A DNA stretch of 10,450 nt from Clostridia bacterium (GTDB lineage: Bacteria; Bacillota_A; Clostridia; Christensenellales; Aristaeellaceae): contig JAFRJF010000237.1 in NCBI GenBank assembly GCA_017432405.1, positions 1 through 10,450 on the forward strand, written 5' to 3'. Positions 1 through 5,612 of the stretch are shown here, in pieces (position 1 is the first letter of the stretch; each line of letters opens with the position of its first letter). Under the pieces are notes generated by a model. The model saw only the letters and a program-made list of their open reading frames with translations. It was not told where the DNA came from and did no database searches. The translations under genes were made by a program, and so were the position numbers.

Positions 1-2
1 CA

Positions 3-82
3 TCGAGCGCCCGGAAAACAGTCCAGTGGACTGTTTTCAGTGGTTCGAGCGCCCGGAAAACTCTCCGGTGGAGAGTTTTCAG
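3..82. repeat. Two tandem 42-bp units, each a perfect hairpin
   Basis: The unit starts TCGAGCGCCCGGAAAAC at 3-19 and again at 45-61, giving a 42-bp period. Each unit centres on a palindrome. At 14-38 the arms are GAAAACAGTCC and GGACTGTTTTC around AGT. At 56-80 the arms are GAAAACTCTCC and GGAGAGTTTTC around GGT. The outer stem is shared, while the inner triplet AGT/ACT is replaced by TCT/AGA, so pairing is kept. Each palindrome is followed by AG. The array begins at the window edge and may continue to the left. There is no U-run, so an intrinsic terminator is unlikely. The function is unknown. Confidence 0.85.
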
Positions 83-156
83 CGAGAACGGGTCGGCAGA
101 CCCCTGTCGATGGGGCCGGTAGGCCCGCGGTAGGTGGGCCGGCCGCAAGGCCGGGT

Positions 157-225
157 CGGATGAGGTCGGTCCCTCCGCGGTAACGATGGTTTACGAGCTT
201 CTTTCCAGGAGAACGACCTCATCCG
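157..225. repeat. 12-bp inverted repeat flanking 45 bp (possible MITE-like end)
   Basis: The arms CGGATGAGGTCG (157-168) and CGACCTCATCCG (214-225) are exact reverse complements separated by 45 bp. The interior contains no gene. This could be the terminal inverted repeat of a tiny non-autonomous element, or the closing stem of a structured RNA together with the GC-rich stem-loops just upstream. No target-site duplication was recognised, so the mobile-element reading stays weak. Confidence 0.4.
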
Positions 226-366
226 TCTTTCGGCGACGCGCAGCTAGTCCTTTAGGGCAAAAACGCAAGCGTTTTCACCGAAATCCACCTTCCGCTCAAG
301 GGCATGGCTTCGCACACCCTGAACCGGCAGCTTCGCTGCCTGGGGAAGGCTGTTGGATGCCGCATC

Positions 367-385
367 AGCTCGATAAATCAGAATT
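367..385. repeat. Half-copy of the TTCTGATTT palindrome family overlapping a stop codon
   Basis: On the minus strand this reads AATTCTGATTTATCGAGCT. It matches one arm of the palindromes at 2091-2124 and 5575-5611 (AATTCTGATTTGTCGC-like), and its right end (TTTATCGAGC) matches the arm at 3844-3860. No inverse arm is present nearby, so it is a solitary arm. Its TTCTGA provides the last codon (Phe) and the TGA stop of the permease gene. It therefore cannot itself form the long stem seen at the other copies. Confidence 0.6.
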
Positions 386-2006
386 TTTTATTCTCCTCCG
401 AATCCGCCTTCCGCTTTTTCGTTCGTCCGGCCCTTTGCAGGGCCATCGAGGCGGCGAGGCCGAGGAAGATGGACAGGAGCATGATCGGGCCCTGCAGGCG
501 GAGGATGCTGTGGACGGCGTCGAGGCTGTCAGCGGCCATCAGGCGCTTGCCCAGCCACAGCACCGACGCGTATACAAGCAGCGCGAACAGCACCAGGCCC
601 GCCAGGGACGTGCCCGCCTTCTTGGTTTGGGCGGCGGTCTTCAGGTAGAACAGGAAGCCCAGCAGGCACCAGATCATCAGCATCAGGAAGGCGTCGGCGC
701 CCATGGTCTCCAGCGCCGTGAGCCCGGGGATCAGCTGGACCAGTATGAAGGCCACGGAAATGACGGTGCCCAGCGCCCCCAGCGCGACGTATTTGCGGTT
801 GCCCTCCCTGTGGGCGAGCCGCCACGCGGACGCGGAGGTGTAGCCGAAGCCGATGATCGCCCCCAGGGAGGTCAGCTCCATGAAGCACTGAAGCATATTC
901 CGGCCGAATATGGAAATCACGATGGAGATCACCATGACGAACAGTATGCTGTAGGTGGTCCTGGAGAAGCGCTCGGAGAGTATGTTGTCCTCCGCCATCG
1001 TCGACAGCACGCGGGCGGTGGCCCGGTAGGCGGCGATCATGCCGGTGAGTATGGCGGCCAGGGCGGCGACGGCCATGATCAGCAGGCCGCCCGTGCCCAT
1101 GATCGCCCGCGCCGTATGGAAGGTGGGCACCGCCGAGACGCCGTCGAGGCTCGCCAGGTCGGCGATGTAGGCCTGCCAGGATGCGTAGCCGTCCGGCTGT
1201 GCGCAGACGCCCACCAGCGTCAGGGCGACGTAGACCAGACCACTGAGCAGTATCGCGGCGACGATGATCCAGCGGGACCGGCCCATCCTGAAGTCGAAGT
1301 GGGCCGTCTCCAGCGATATGACCTCGAAGCCTACGAAGGCCCAAGGGGCCAGCATCACGATGGACAGCACGCCGAAGGCCGGGCTGCCGCCCAGTATGCC
1401 GAAGGCGTCCCCGGGGAAGCTCAGTCGCAGGCGGGGCAAACACACCGCCGCGACGATCACCACGCAGGCCAGCAGCGCGATGGCCAGCACGGTTTGCAGC
1501 TTCTGCAGCAGGGGCTTGGCGTTGATGAACAGCAGGCCCACGCTGGCCAGGGCCACGATGGAGGCCCCGACCTCGCCCATGAAGATGTGGTTCCCGGCGA
1601 TGTTGTAATAGTAATAGCCGTATTGCAGCCGCCTGCCGAAAACCATGCGGATCACCAGGAACAGCGAGGTGGCGTTCATGAACAGCACCGTCAGGTAGGA
1701 CAGCGACAAAAACCAGGCGCACAGGAAGGCGTGCTCCCTGCCGAAGGCGCTCTTGGTGTAGGCGTACACGCCGCCGGTGCCCGGATGGGTGCGCATCAGG
1801 TAGAAGAAGTTCGCGCCGATGACCAGCATGATGACCACGCTCACGGCCATGGCGATCACCGTGCCCAGCGGCCCCGCCACCGGCAGGAAGGTGGACCCCG
1901 GCATCATGAAGGCGCCCCAGCCGATGGTGCAGCCGAAGGCGATGGCCCACACGTCCAGGGGCGACAGGTACCGGTCGTATTCGCCGGCGATTCGATTCTG
2001 TTCCAT
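378..2006 (-). CDS. APC-family amino acid/polyamine permease
   Basis: This is a polytopic inner-membrane transporter of the amino acid-polyamine-organocation superfamily, 542 residues from the chosen start. TM1 carries the unwound-helix signature GWGAFMMPG (residues 29-37). A PWAFVGFE motif (221-228) matches the conserved TM6 region of APC proteins. About a dozen hydrophobic segments follow one another, ending in a basic tail (RTKKRKADSEENKKF). The family normally imports or exchanges amino acids using ion or substrate gradients; the substrate cannot be read from sequence. I choose the ATG at 2006 because GGAGG (2018-2014) lies 7 nt upstream. An in-frame ATG two codons earlier is only 1 nt from that site. 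The final codons fall in a repeat arm, so the extreme C-terminus may be non-ancestral. It has its own promoter and lies 169 bp downstream of the co-directional PTS gene. Confidence 0.9.
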   Translation of the reverse strand: MEQNRIAGEYDRYLSPLDVWAIAFGCTIGWGAFMMPGSTFLPVAGPLGTVIAMAVSVVIMLVIGANFFYLMRTHPGTGGVYAYTKSAFGREHAFLCAWFLSLSYLTVLFMNATSLFLVIRMVFGRRLQYGYYYYNIAGNHIFMGEVGASIVALASVGLLFINAKPLLQKLQTVLAIALLACVVIVAAVCLPRLRLSFPGDAFGILGGSPAFGVLSIVMLAPWAFVGFEVISLETAHFDFRMGRSRWIIVAAILLSGLVYVALTLVGVCAQPDGYASWQAYIADLASLDGVSAVPTFHTARAIMGTGGLLIMAVAALAAILTGMIAAYRATARVLSTMAEDNILSERFSRTTYSILFVMVISIVISIFGRNMLQCFMELTSLGAIIGFGYTSASAWRLAHREGNRKYVALGALGTVISVAFILVQLIPGLTALETMGADAFLMLMIWCLLGFLFYLKTAAQTKKAGTSLAGLVLFALLVYASVLWLGKRLMAADSLDAVHSILRLQGPIMLLSIFLGLAASMALQRAGRTKKRKADSEENKKF

Positions 2007-2047
2007 AAGCATGCCTCCGAAGAATTGATGCCGTTGTGTTTAAAAGA

Positions 2048-2076
2048 ATTATAACACATAGGGCGGCGATTGAAAA
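2048..2076 (-). promoter_or_regulatory. Predicted sigma-A promoter of the permease gene
   Basis: On the minus strand, TTTTCA (2076-2071) and TATAAT (2053-2048) are separated by exactly 17 bp. The -10 is preceded by TGT, giving an extended -10 (TGTTATAAT). It lies about 42 bp upstream of the permease start. The -35 is a 4/6 match. Confidence 0.7.
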
Positions 2077-2090
2077 GGGTGGAGGAGATA

Positions 2091-2124
2091 AATTCTGATT
2101 TGTCGCGGGCGACAAATCAGAATT
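2091..2124. repeat. Perfect 16-bp palindrome, TTCTGATTT family copy
   Basis: AATTCTGATTTGTCGC (2091-2106), then GG, then the exact inverse (2109-2124). It lies between the end of the PTS gene and the promoter of the permease gene, both on the minus strand. It shares its core arm with the copy at 5575-5611. No U-run follows on either strand, so an ordinary intrinsic terminator is doubtful, although a strong cruciform or RNA stem is certain to be possible. Confidence 0.85.
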
Positions 2125-2134
2125 AATGGAAACA

Positions 2135-2150
2135 CCGCGCAATTGCGCGG
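2135..2150 (-). terminator. GC-rich hairpin, possible weak terminator of the PTS gene
   Basis: CCGCGC-AATT-GCGCGG is a perfect 6-bp stem with a tetraloop, 26 bp past the PTS stop. On the minus strand it is followed by TGTTTCC, a poor U-tract. It could end PTS transcription by itself or together with the longer palindrome just downstream. Confidence 0.4.
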
Positions 2151-2175
2151 CATCTCCTTGGATATAACGACACCA

Positions 2176-3603
2176 TCATCCGCGTCTGAGGGCATGGACC
2201 GTGGTCATTATAAATCCCATGACAAACGAGACTCCACATCCGATTACCGCATTCCGGAAATTGTCATGCCCTCCGCCGGAGAACTGAAGCACTGCCATGA
2301 AATTGGAAATCCCAGGCATATACAGCCCAACATTCTGAATACCAAGGTACAGTGCCCCGAAAAAAGCCGAAACGCTTTGGATGCACATCAGATGTCCATT
2401 GGTAAACAAAAGTGAGAACATGCCGGGTTCGGCAATACCGCCGAGAGCATGGGTAATCAACACACTCAGGCCCACTGCCCTTTGTTTTTTATCCTTTTCG
2501 AACAGAGTGTAGGCCATGTATACACCAAAGCACGCATATGCGGCGGCTCCGGCCCCCACCAGCGCCAGGCTGTCATATCCCTGGGTCTGGATCAGTGTAA
2601 GGGAAGTCGCGATGATCGTCGTGTGCATGCCGGTGGCGCAGATGAATGTGAAGAAAGCGCCGATCAGGGCGACGCTCAGCGGCCCGGCAACATCATAGAG
2701 AGCCACGGCGCCCTTGGAGATATATTGGCCCAGCATTGTCCCCAGCGGACCGACGAAGCACAGCATTAGCGGCAGCATGATCAGGGTTTCCAATATGGGC
2801 AAGGCGATCAACTGCGTGTCCTCTGACAGCCGTTTTTTCAGCAGCTTTTCCACCAGGTACATGGCAACCATGATCAGCATCATGGGGACTACCTGGGATG
2901 TATAGGTCGCCGCCGGAACCGGCAGACCGAACAGGCGGACAGCTTCGCCGGAGTTCAACAGAGCGGTCAGATCCGGATGAATCAGAAGCGCCCCATAGAA
3001 CAGGGCGAGGATCGTATTGGTCTTGAGATAGTTCGAGATAGACCATGCCATGAAGATTGGCAGCGAAGCGATGCCCACATTGCCGACGATGGTAAGGATG
3101 CGGTAGGTTCCGTCCTCCGAACCCAGCAAACCCAGCATAGTCGGACCCAGCAGCATCGCCAGAGTGCGGATGATTCCCACCGAAACCAGCAGCGGAATGA
3201 GCGGCTGCATACACTCGGCCATAAATGCCGACAGCTTTCCAAGGCCCAACCGAAATCGGCGCCGCACAAACAGATCAGAGGATTGATGCTTTTTTGCCTC
3301 CGGCTCAACGATAACCGGGGCCTCCGTCTCAGCCAGTCCGCCCGCATTCAGCTCTGCCATGAGCGCTTCGTAGACTTTGGGAACGGTCGCTCCTATCACA
3401 ACCTGATATTGTCCGCCTGAAGAGAAAACCTTCACCACCCCGGGCAAGCCCTCTATCGCCTGTGTGTCCGCAAGGGCCTCATCCTTCAGGATAAACCTGA
3501 GGCGCGTGATGCAATGTGTGACCCCGATGATGTTTTCTTTTTGTCCAATGAGAGGGACCAGCGCCTTCGCCAGCCCTGTTTCATCGATGTTTGATTTCTT
3601 CAT
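2176..3603 (-). CDS. PTS permease EIIBC, glucose/beta-glucoside-type family
   Basis: A sugar-specific phosphotransferase permease of 475 residues that imports and phosphorylates a carbohydrate at the cytoplasmic membrane. The EIIB domain (about 8-85) has the THCITRLRF motif, with Cys31 as the expected phosphocysteine. A charged linker (about 90-118) leads to the EIIC domain (about 120-472) with many hydrophobic helices. EIIC includes TGMHTT (324-329) and GIAEP (389-393), which corresponds to the GITEP signature of Glc-family EIIC proteins. There is no EIIA domain, so a separate EIIA must donate phosphate. Related proteins carry sucrose, trehalose, beta-glucosides or MurNAc; the substrate here is undetermined. 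The ATG at 3603 is chosen because GAGG (3614-3611) lies 7 nt upstream. No glycosidase or antiterminator gene is adjacent. The gene is clearly less GC-rich than the permease and synthase on either side, consistent with separate ancestry. Confidence 0.9.
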   Translation of the reverse strand: MKKSNIDETGLAKALVPLIGQKENIIGVTHCITRLRFILKDEALADTQAIEGLPGVVKVFSSGGQYQVVIGATVPKVYEALMAELNAGGLAETEAPVIVEPEAKKHQSSDLFVRRRFRLGLGKLSAFMAECMQPLIPLLVSVGIIRTLAMLLGPTMLGLLGSEDGTYRILTIVGNVGIASLPIFMAWSISNYLKTNTILALFYGALLIHPDLTALLNSGEAVRLFGLPVPAATYTSQVVPMMLIMVAMYLVEKLLKKRLSEDTQLIALPILETLIMLPLMLCFVGPLGTMLGQYISKGAVALYDVAGPLSVALIGAFFTFICATGMHTTIIATSLTLIQTQGYDSLALVGAGAAAYACFGVYMAYTLFEKDKKQRAVGLSVLITHALGGIAEPGMFSLLFTNGHLMCIQSVSAFFGALYLGIQNVGLYMPGISNFMAVLQFSGGGHDNFRNAVIGCGVSFVMGFIMTTVHALRRG

Positions 3604-3785
3604 AAGCATGCCTCGCAATCTTCACGCGTCTCATCCTCCCCGTCGTCAATCGCGCCCCCTGATGCGCTGTCAGAGGTCGAAGGCGAAGCCGGAGGGAGAG
3701 GTCGTCATGTCCTACAGTTATCGGACGAGAAACCTTCTCTGGATTATTGATTGGCACGTGCTGGACCCACTGAGGTGATGGAAGC

Positions 3786-3814
3786 ATTTTACCACATGGG
3801 CGTGGCATTGTCTA
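3786..3814 (-). promoter_or_regulatory. Predicted promoter of the PTS gene
   Basis: On the minus strand, TAGACA (3814-3809) and TAAAAT (3791-3786) are spaced by 17 bp, each a 5/6 match to consensus. A perfect TTGACA sits 7 bp further upstream but is too far from this -10. Transcription would begin near 3779, leaving a leader of about 175 nt, long enough for leader regulation. Confidence 0.6.
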
Positions 3815-3843
3815 CTGTCAAGGAAACACACTCTAACCACTAA

Positions 3844-3881
3844 ATTCAGATTTATCGAGCAACAGCTTGATAAATCTGAAT
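3844..3881. repeat. 17-bp palindrome, variant of the TTCTGATTT family
   Basis: ATTCAGATTTATCGAGC (3844-3860), loop AACA, then GCTTGATAAATCTGAAT (3865-3881). All pairs are Watson-Crick except one G-T. Relative to the other copies, CTGATTT has become CAGATTT on one arm with the matching change on the other arm, so the stem is preserved. It lies just upstream of the synthase promoter and about 30 bp upstream of the PTS -35. Confidence 0.8.
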
Positions 3882-3890
3882 GTCCTCCGC

Positions 3891-3919
3891 TTGCATTTTT
3901 CCTCCAATTGGATTATAGT
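3891..3919 (+). promoter_or_regulatory. Predicted promoter of the phospholipase D-type synthase gene
   Basis: TTGCAT (3891-3896), a 17-bp spacer and TATAGT (3914-3919). An alternative TATTAT -10 overlaps just downstream. The start codon at 3966 follows about 46 bp later, after a CCAATTG motif repeated at 3905 and again around 3946. Confidence 0.55.
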
Positions 3920-3965
3920 ATTATACAGGGGTTTATCCCTTCAAACCAATTGAATCGAGGCAGTT

Positions 3966-5576
3966 ATGGGGGACAGTATCGGTCAGGGCCGGCGCGGGGG
4001 GCAGGGCAGCGAGGAGCGGCGGCTCTTGAAGAAGGGCAAGCGGGGCATACTGAACGTGATCTTCGGGCGCACGATGCTGGTCGTGCTGACGCTGGCGCTG
4101 CAGGTCGGGCTGCTGGTGGCTGTCTTCAGCTCGCTGCGGTCGGTGCAGGGCATGCTGCCCATCTACTATGTGCTGCTGCTGTTGCTGTACGGCGCTACGA
4201 TACTGCACCTGGTCAACAAGCGCTCGGAGCCCACCACGAAGATCACCTGGATCCTGCTGGTGGTGCTGGCGCCGCCGGTGGGGCTGGCGCTGTACCTGTT
4301 CGTGGAGCTGGACATCGGCCACCGGGTGCTGAACCGGCGGCTGGGCGAGGTGATGGAGGAGACCGCCGCGCTGCTGCCGGAGCGCATGCCCGAGCCGGAG
4401 GGGGCCTTCGACGCCGCAGAGGAGCTGGAGGGCCTGGCCCGCTACACCTGGGCGCACGGGCGCTTTCCGCTGTACGGCAATGCCGCCGCCCGCTACCTGC
4501 CCAGCGGCGAGGCCTCGCTGGAGGCCATGCTGGAGGACCTGCGCGCCGCGAAGGACTTCATCTTCCTGGAATTCTTCATCATCGAAGAGGGCTACATGTG
4601 GGGAAGGGTGCTGAAGGTGCTGGAGGACAAGGCGGCCGAGGGCGTGGAGGTGCGCCTTATGTACGACGGCACCTGCGCGCTGTTCCGGCTGCCCTACCGC
4701 TACCCGGAGATGCTGGAAAAGCTGGGCATCAAGTGCAAGATGTTTTCGCCGATCAGGCCGGTGATCTCCGCCCACTACAACAACCGGGACCACCGCAAGA
4801 TCCTGGTGGTGGACGGGCGGGTGGCCTATACCGGCGGCGTGAACCTGGCGGACGAATATGTGAACAAAATCGAGCTGTTCGGCCACTGGAAGGACGTCTC
4901 CCTGCGGCTGGAGGGCCCGGCGGTGCGCTCCTTCACGCTGATGTTTTTGCAGATGTGGAACGTGAACGAGACCGGAGACCGCTACGCCCACTTCCTGACC
5001 GCGCCGGTTTCCGTGCCGGAGGACGCGCCCGGCTGGGTGCTGCCCTACGGCGACAGCCCGGTGGACAACGAGCGGGTGGGGGAGCTGGTCTATACCGACA
5101 TCCTCAGCCGGGCCCAGCGTTACGTGCACATCATGACGCCCTACCTGATCCTGGATACCGAGATGGTCGCGGCGCTGACCTTCGCCGCCAAGCGGGGCGT
5201 GGAGGTCTGCCTGCTGCTGCCCCACATCCCGGACAAGCGCTACGCCTTCGCCCTGGCCAAGACCCACTACGGGGAGCTGATGCAGGCGGGGGTCCGGATC
5301 TTCGAATACACCCCCGGCTTCGTGCACGCGAAGGTCTTCGTCTCCGACGACCGCAAGGCCGTGGTGGGCACCGTCAACCTGGACTATCGCAGCTTCTACC
5401 TGCACTTCGAGTGCGCGGCCTACCTGCGCGACGTGCCCGCCGTGGCCGACGTGGAGGCGGACTTCCAGGCCACCCTGAAAAAGAGCCACGAGGTCACCTT
5501 CGAGGACCTGAAGCGCATCCCCCTCACGACCCGTTTGGCGGGCTGGCTGTTGAAGGTGGTCGCGCCGGTGATGTAA
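3966..5576 (+). CDS. cls: Cardiolipin synthase-type phospholipase D protein
   Basis: A membrane-bound phospholipase D superfamily enzyme of 536 residues, expected to join two phosphatidylglycerol molecules into cardiolipin and glycerol. Three N-terminal hydrophobic segments (about 36-57, 62-83 and 93-115) form the usual PLDc_N membrane anchor. Both catalytic HxKxxxxD motifs are complete: H276/K278/D283 in HRKILVVD and H454/K456/D461 in HAKVFVSD. Downstream GGVN (290-293) and GTVN (468-471) match the conserved flanks. The length is slightly above the usual ~480-510 because of a charged N-terminal extension rich in Gly, Arg and Lys. GAGG lies 5 nt before the ATG. The gene stands alone with its own promoter and ends inside a palindrome: its TAA (5574-5576) overlaps the left arm. 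A related PLD-family activity on another phospholipid cannot be excluded. Confidence 0.93.
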   Translation: MGDSIGQGRRGGQGSEERRLLKKGKRGILNVIFGRTMLVVLTLALQVGLLVAVFSSLRSVQGMLPIYYVLLLLLYGATILHLVNKRSEPTTKITWILLVVLAPPVGLALYLFVELDIGHRVLNRRLGEVMEETAALLPERMPEPEGAFDAAEELEGLARYTWAHGRFPLYGNAAARYLPSGEASLEAMLEDLRAAKDFIFLEFFIIEEGYMWGRVLKVLEDKAAEGVEVRLMYDGTCALFRLPYRYPEMLEKLGIKCKMFSPIRPVISAHYNNRDHRKILVVDGRVAYTGGVNLADEYVNKIELFGHWKDVSLRLEGPAVRSFTLMFLQMWNVNETGDRYAHFLTAPVSVPEDAPGWVLPYGDSPVDNERVGELVYTDILSRAQRYVHIMTPYLILDTEMVAALTFAAKRGVEVCLLLPHIPDKRYAFALAKTHYGELMQAGVRIFEYTPGFVHAKVFVSDDRKAVVGTVNLDYRSFYLHFECAAYLRDVPAVADVEADFQATLKKSHEVTFEDLKRIPLTTRLAGWLLKVVAPVM

Positions 5577-5611
5577 CTTCTGATTTGTCGCGGGGCGACA
5601 AATCAGAAGTT
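5575..5611. repeat. Perfect 17-bp palindrome between convergent genes (possible bidirectional terminator)
   Basis: AACTTCTGATTTGTCGC (5575-5591), GGG, then the exact inverse (5595-5611). It fills the entire 36-bp gap between the synthase stop (5574-5576) and the kinase stop (5613-5615). The position suggests it blocks transcription from both sides, but neither strand has a clean U-run after the stem. It is the third full copy of the family in this window. Confidence 0.85.
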
Positions 5612-5612
5612 G

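Larger units (their letters stand above)
1..377. other. Gene-free, hairpin-rich intergenic region
   Basis: No convincing gene lies here. Positions 1-82 hold two tandem palindromes, described separately. From about 87 to 153 there is a run of short GC-rich stem-loops: GGGTC/GACCC, CCCC/GGGG, GGGCC/GGCCC and GGCC/GGCC. CCGCGGTA occurs at 125-132 and again at 175-182. CGGATGAGGTCG (157-168) is the exact inverse of CGACCTCATCCG (214-225). Further right are an AAAACG/CGTTTT stem near 260-275 and a GGCAGC-TTC-GCTGCC stem near 328-342. The stretch from 214 (ending in CTTCC...GGGGAAGGC-like sequence) resembles dispersed intergenic repeats I recall from gut Clostridia, but I cannot verify this here. 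Open frames across it continue antisense into the permease and have no ribosome site, so I treat them as chance. Confidence 0.6.
3604..3965. other. Divergent intergenic region, PTS leader and two promoters
   Basis: This 362-bp gap separates the divergent PTS and phospholipase-type synthase genes. It holds a promoter for each, a long imperfect palindrome (3844-3881), and a PTS 5' leader of roughly 175 nt. The leader contains GCACGTGC (3754-3761, a perfect palindrome close to the predicted start of transcription) and a small GAGAA-ACC-TTCTC stem (3727-3739). I looked for a BglG/LicT-type antiterminator target with an overlapping terminator in the leader and did not recognise one. Short open frames here lack support. 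Confidence 0.6.

Noticed and set aside
3..82. CRISPR array from two spaced repeats
   Set aside because: The intervals are themselves palindromic and related to each other, unlike spacers, and only two units are visible.
186..2054. Long plus-strand open frame opposite the permease
   Set aside because: It is Gln/His/Gly/Arg-rich without any domain, lacks a ribosome site, and is the antisense shadow of a well-supported permease in GC-rich DNA.
3640..3710. Diverged second copy of the 157-225/214-360 repeat in the PTS leader
   Set aside because: Only short GACGACCTC and GGCTTCGCC matches are visible, too weak to call.
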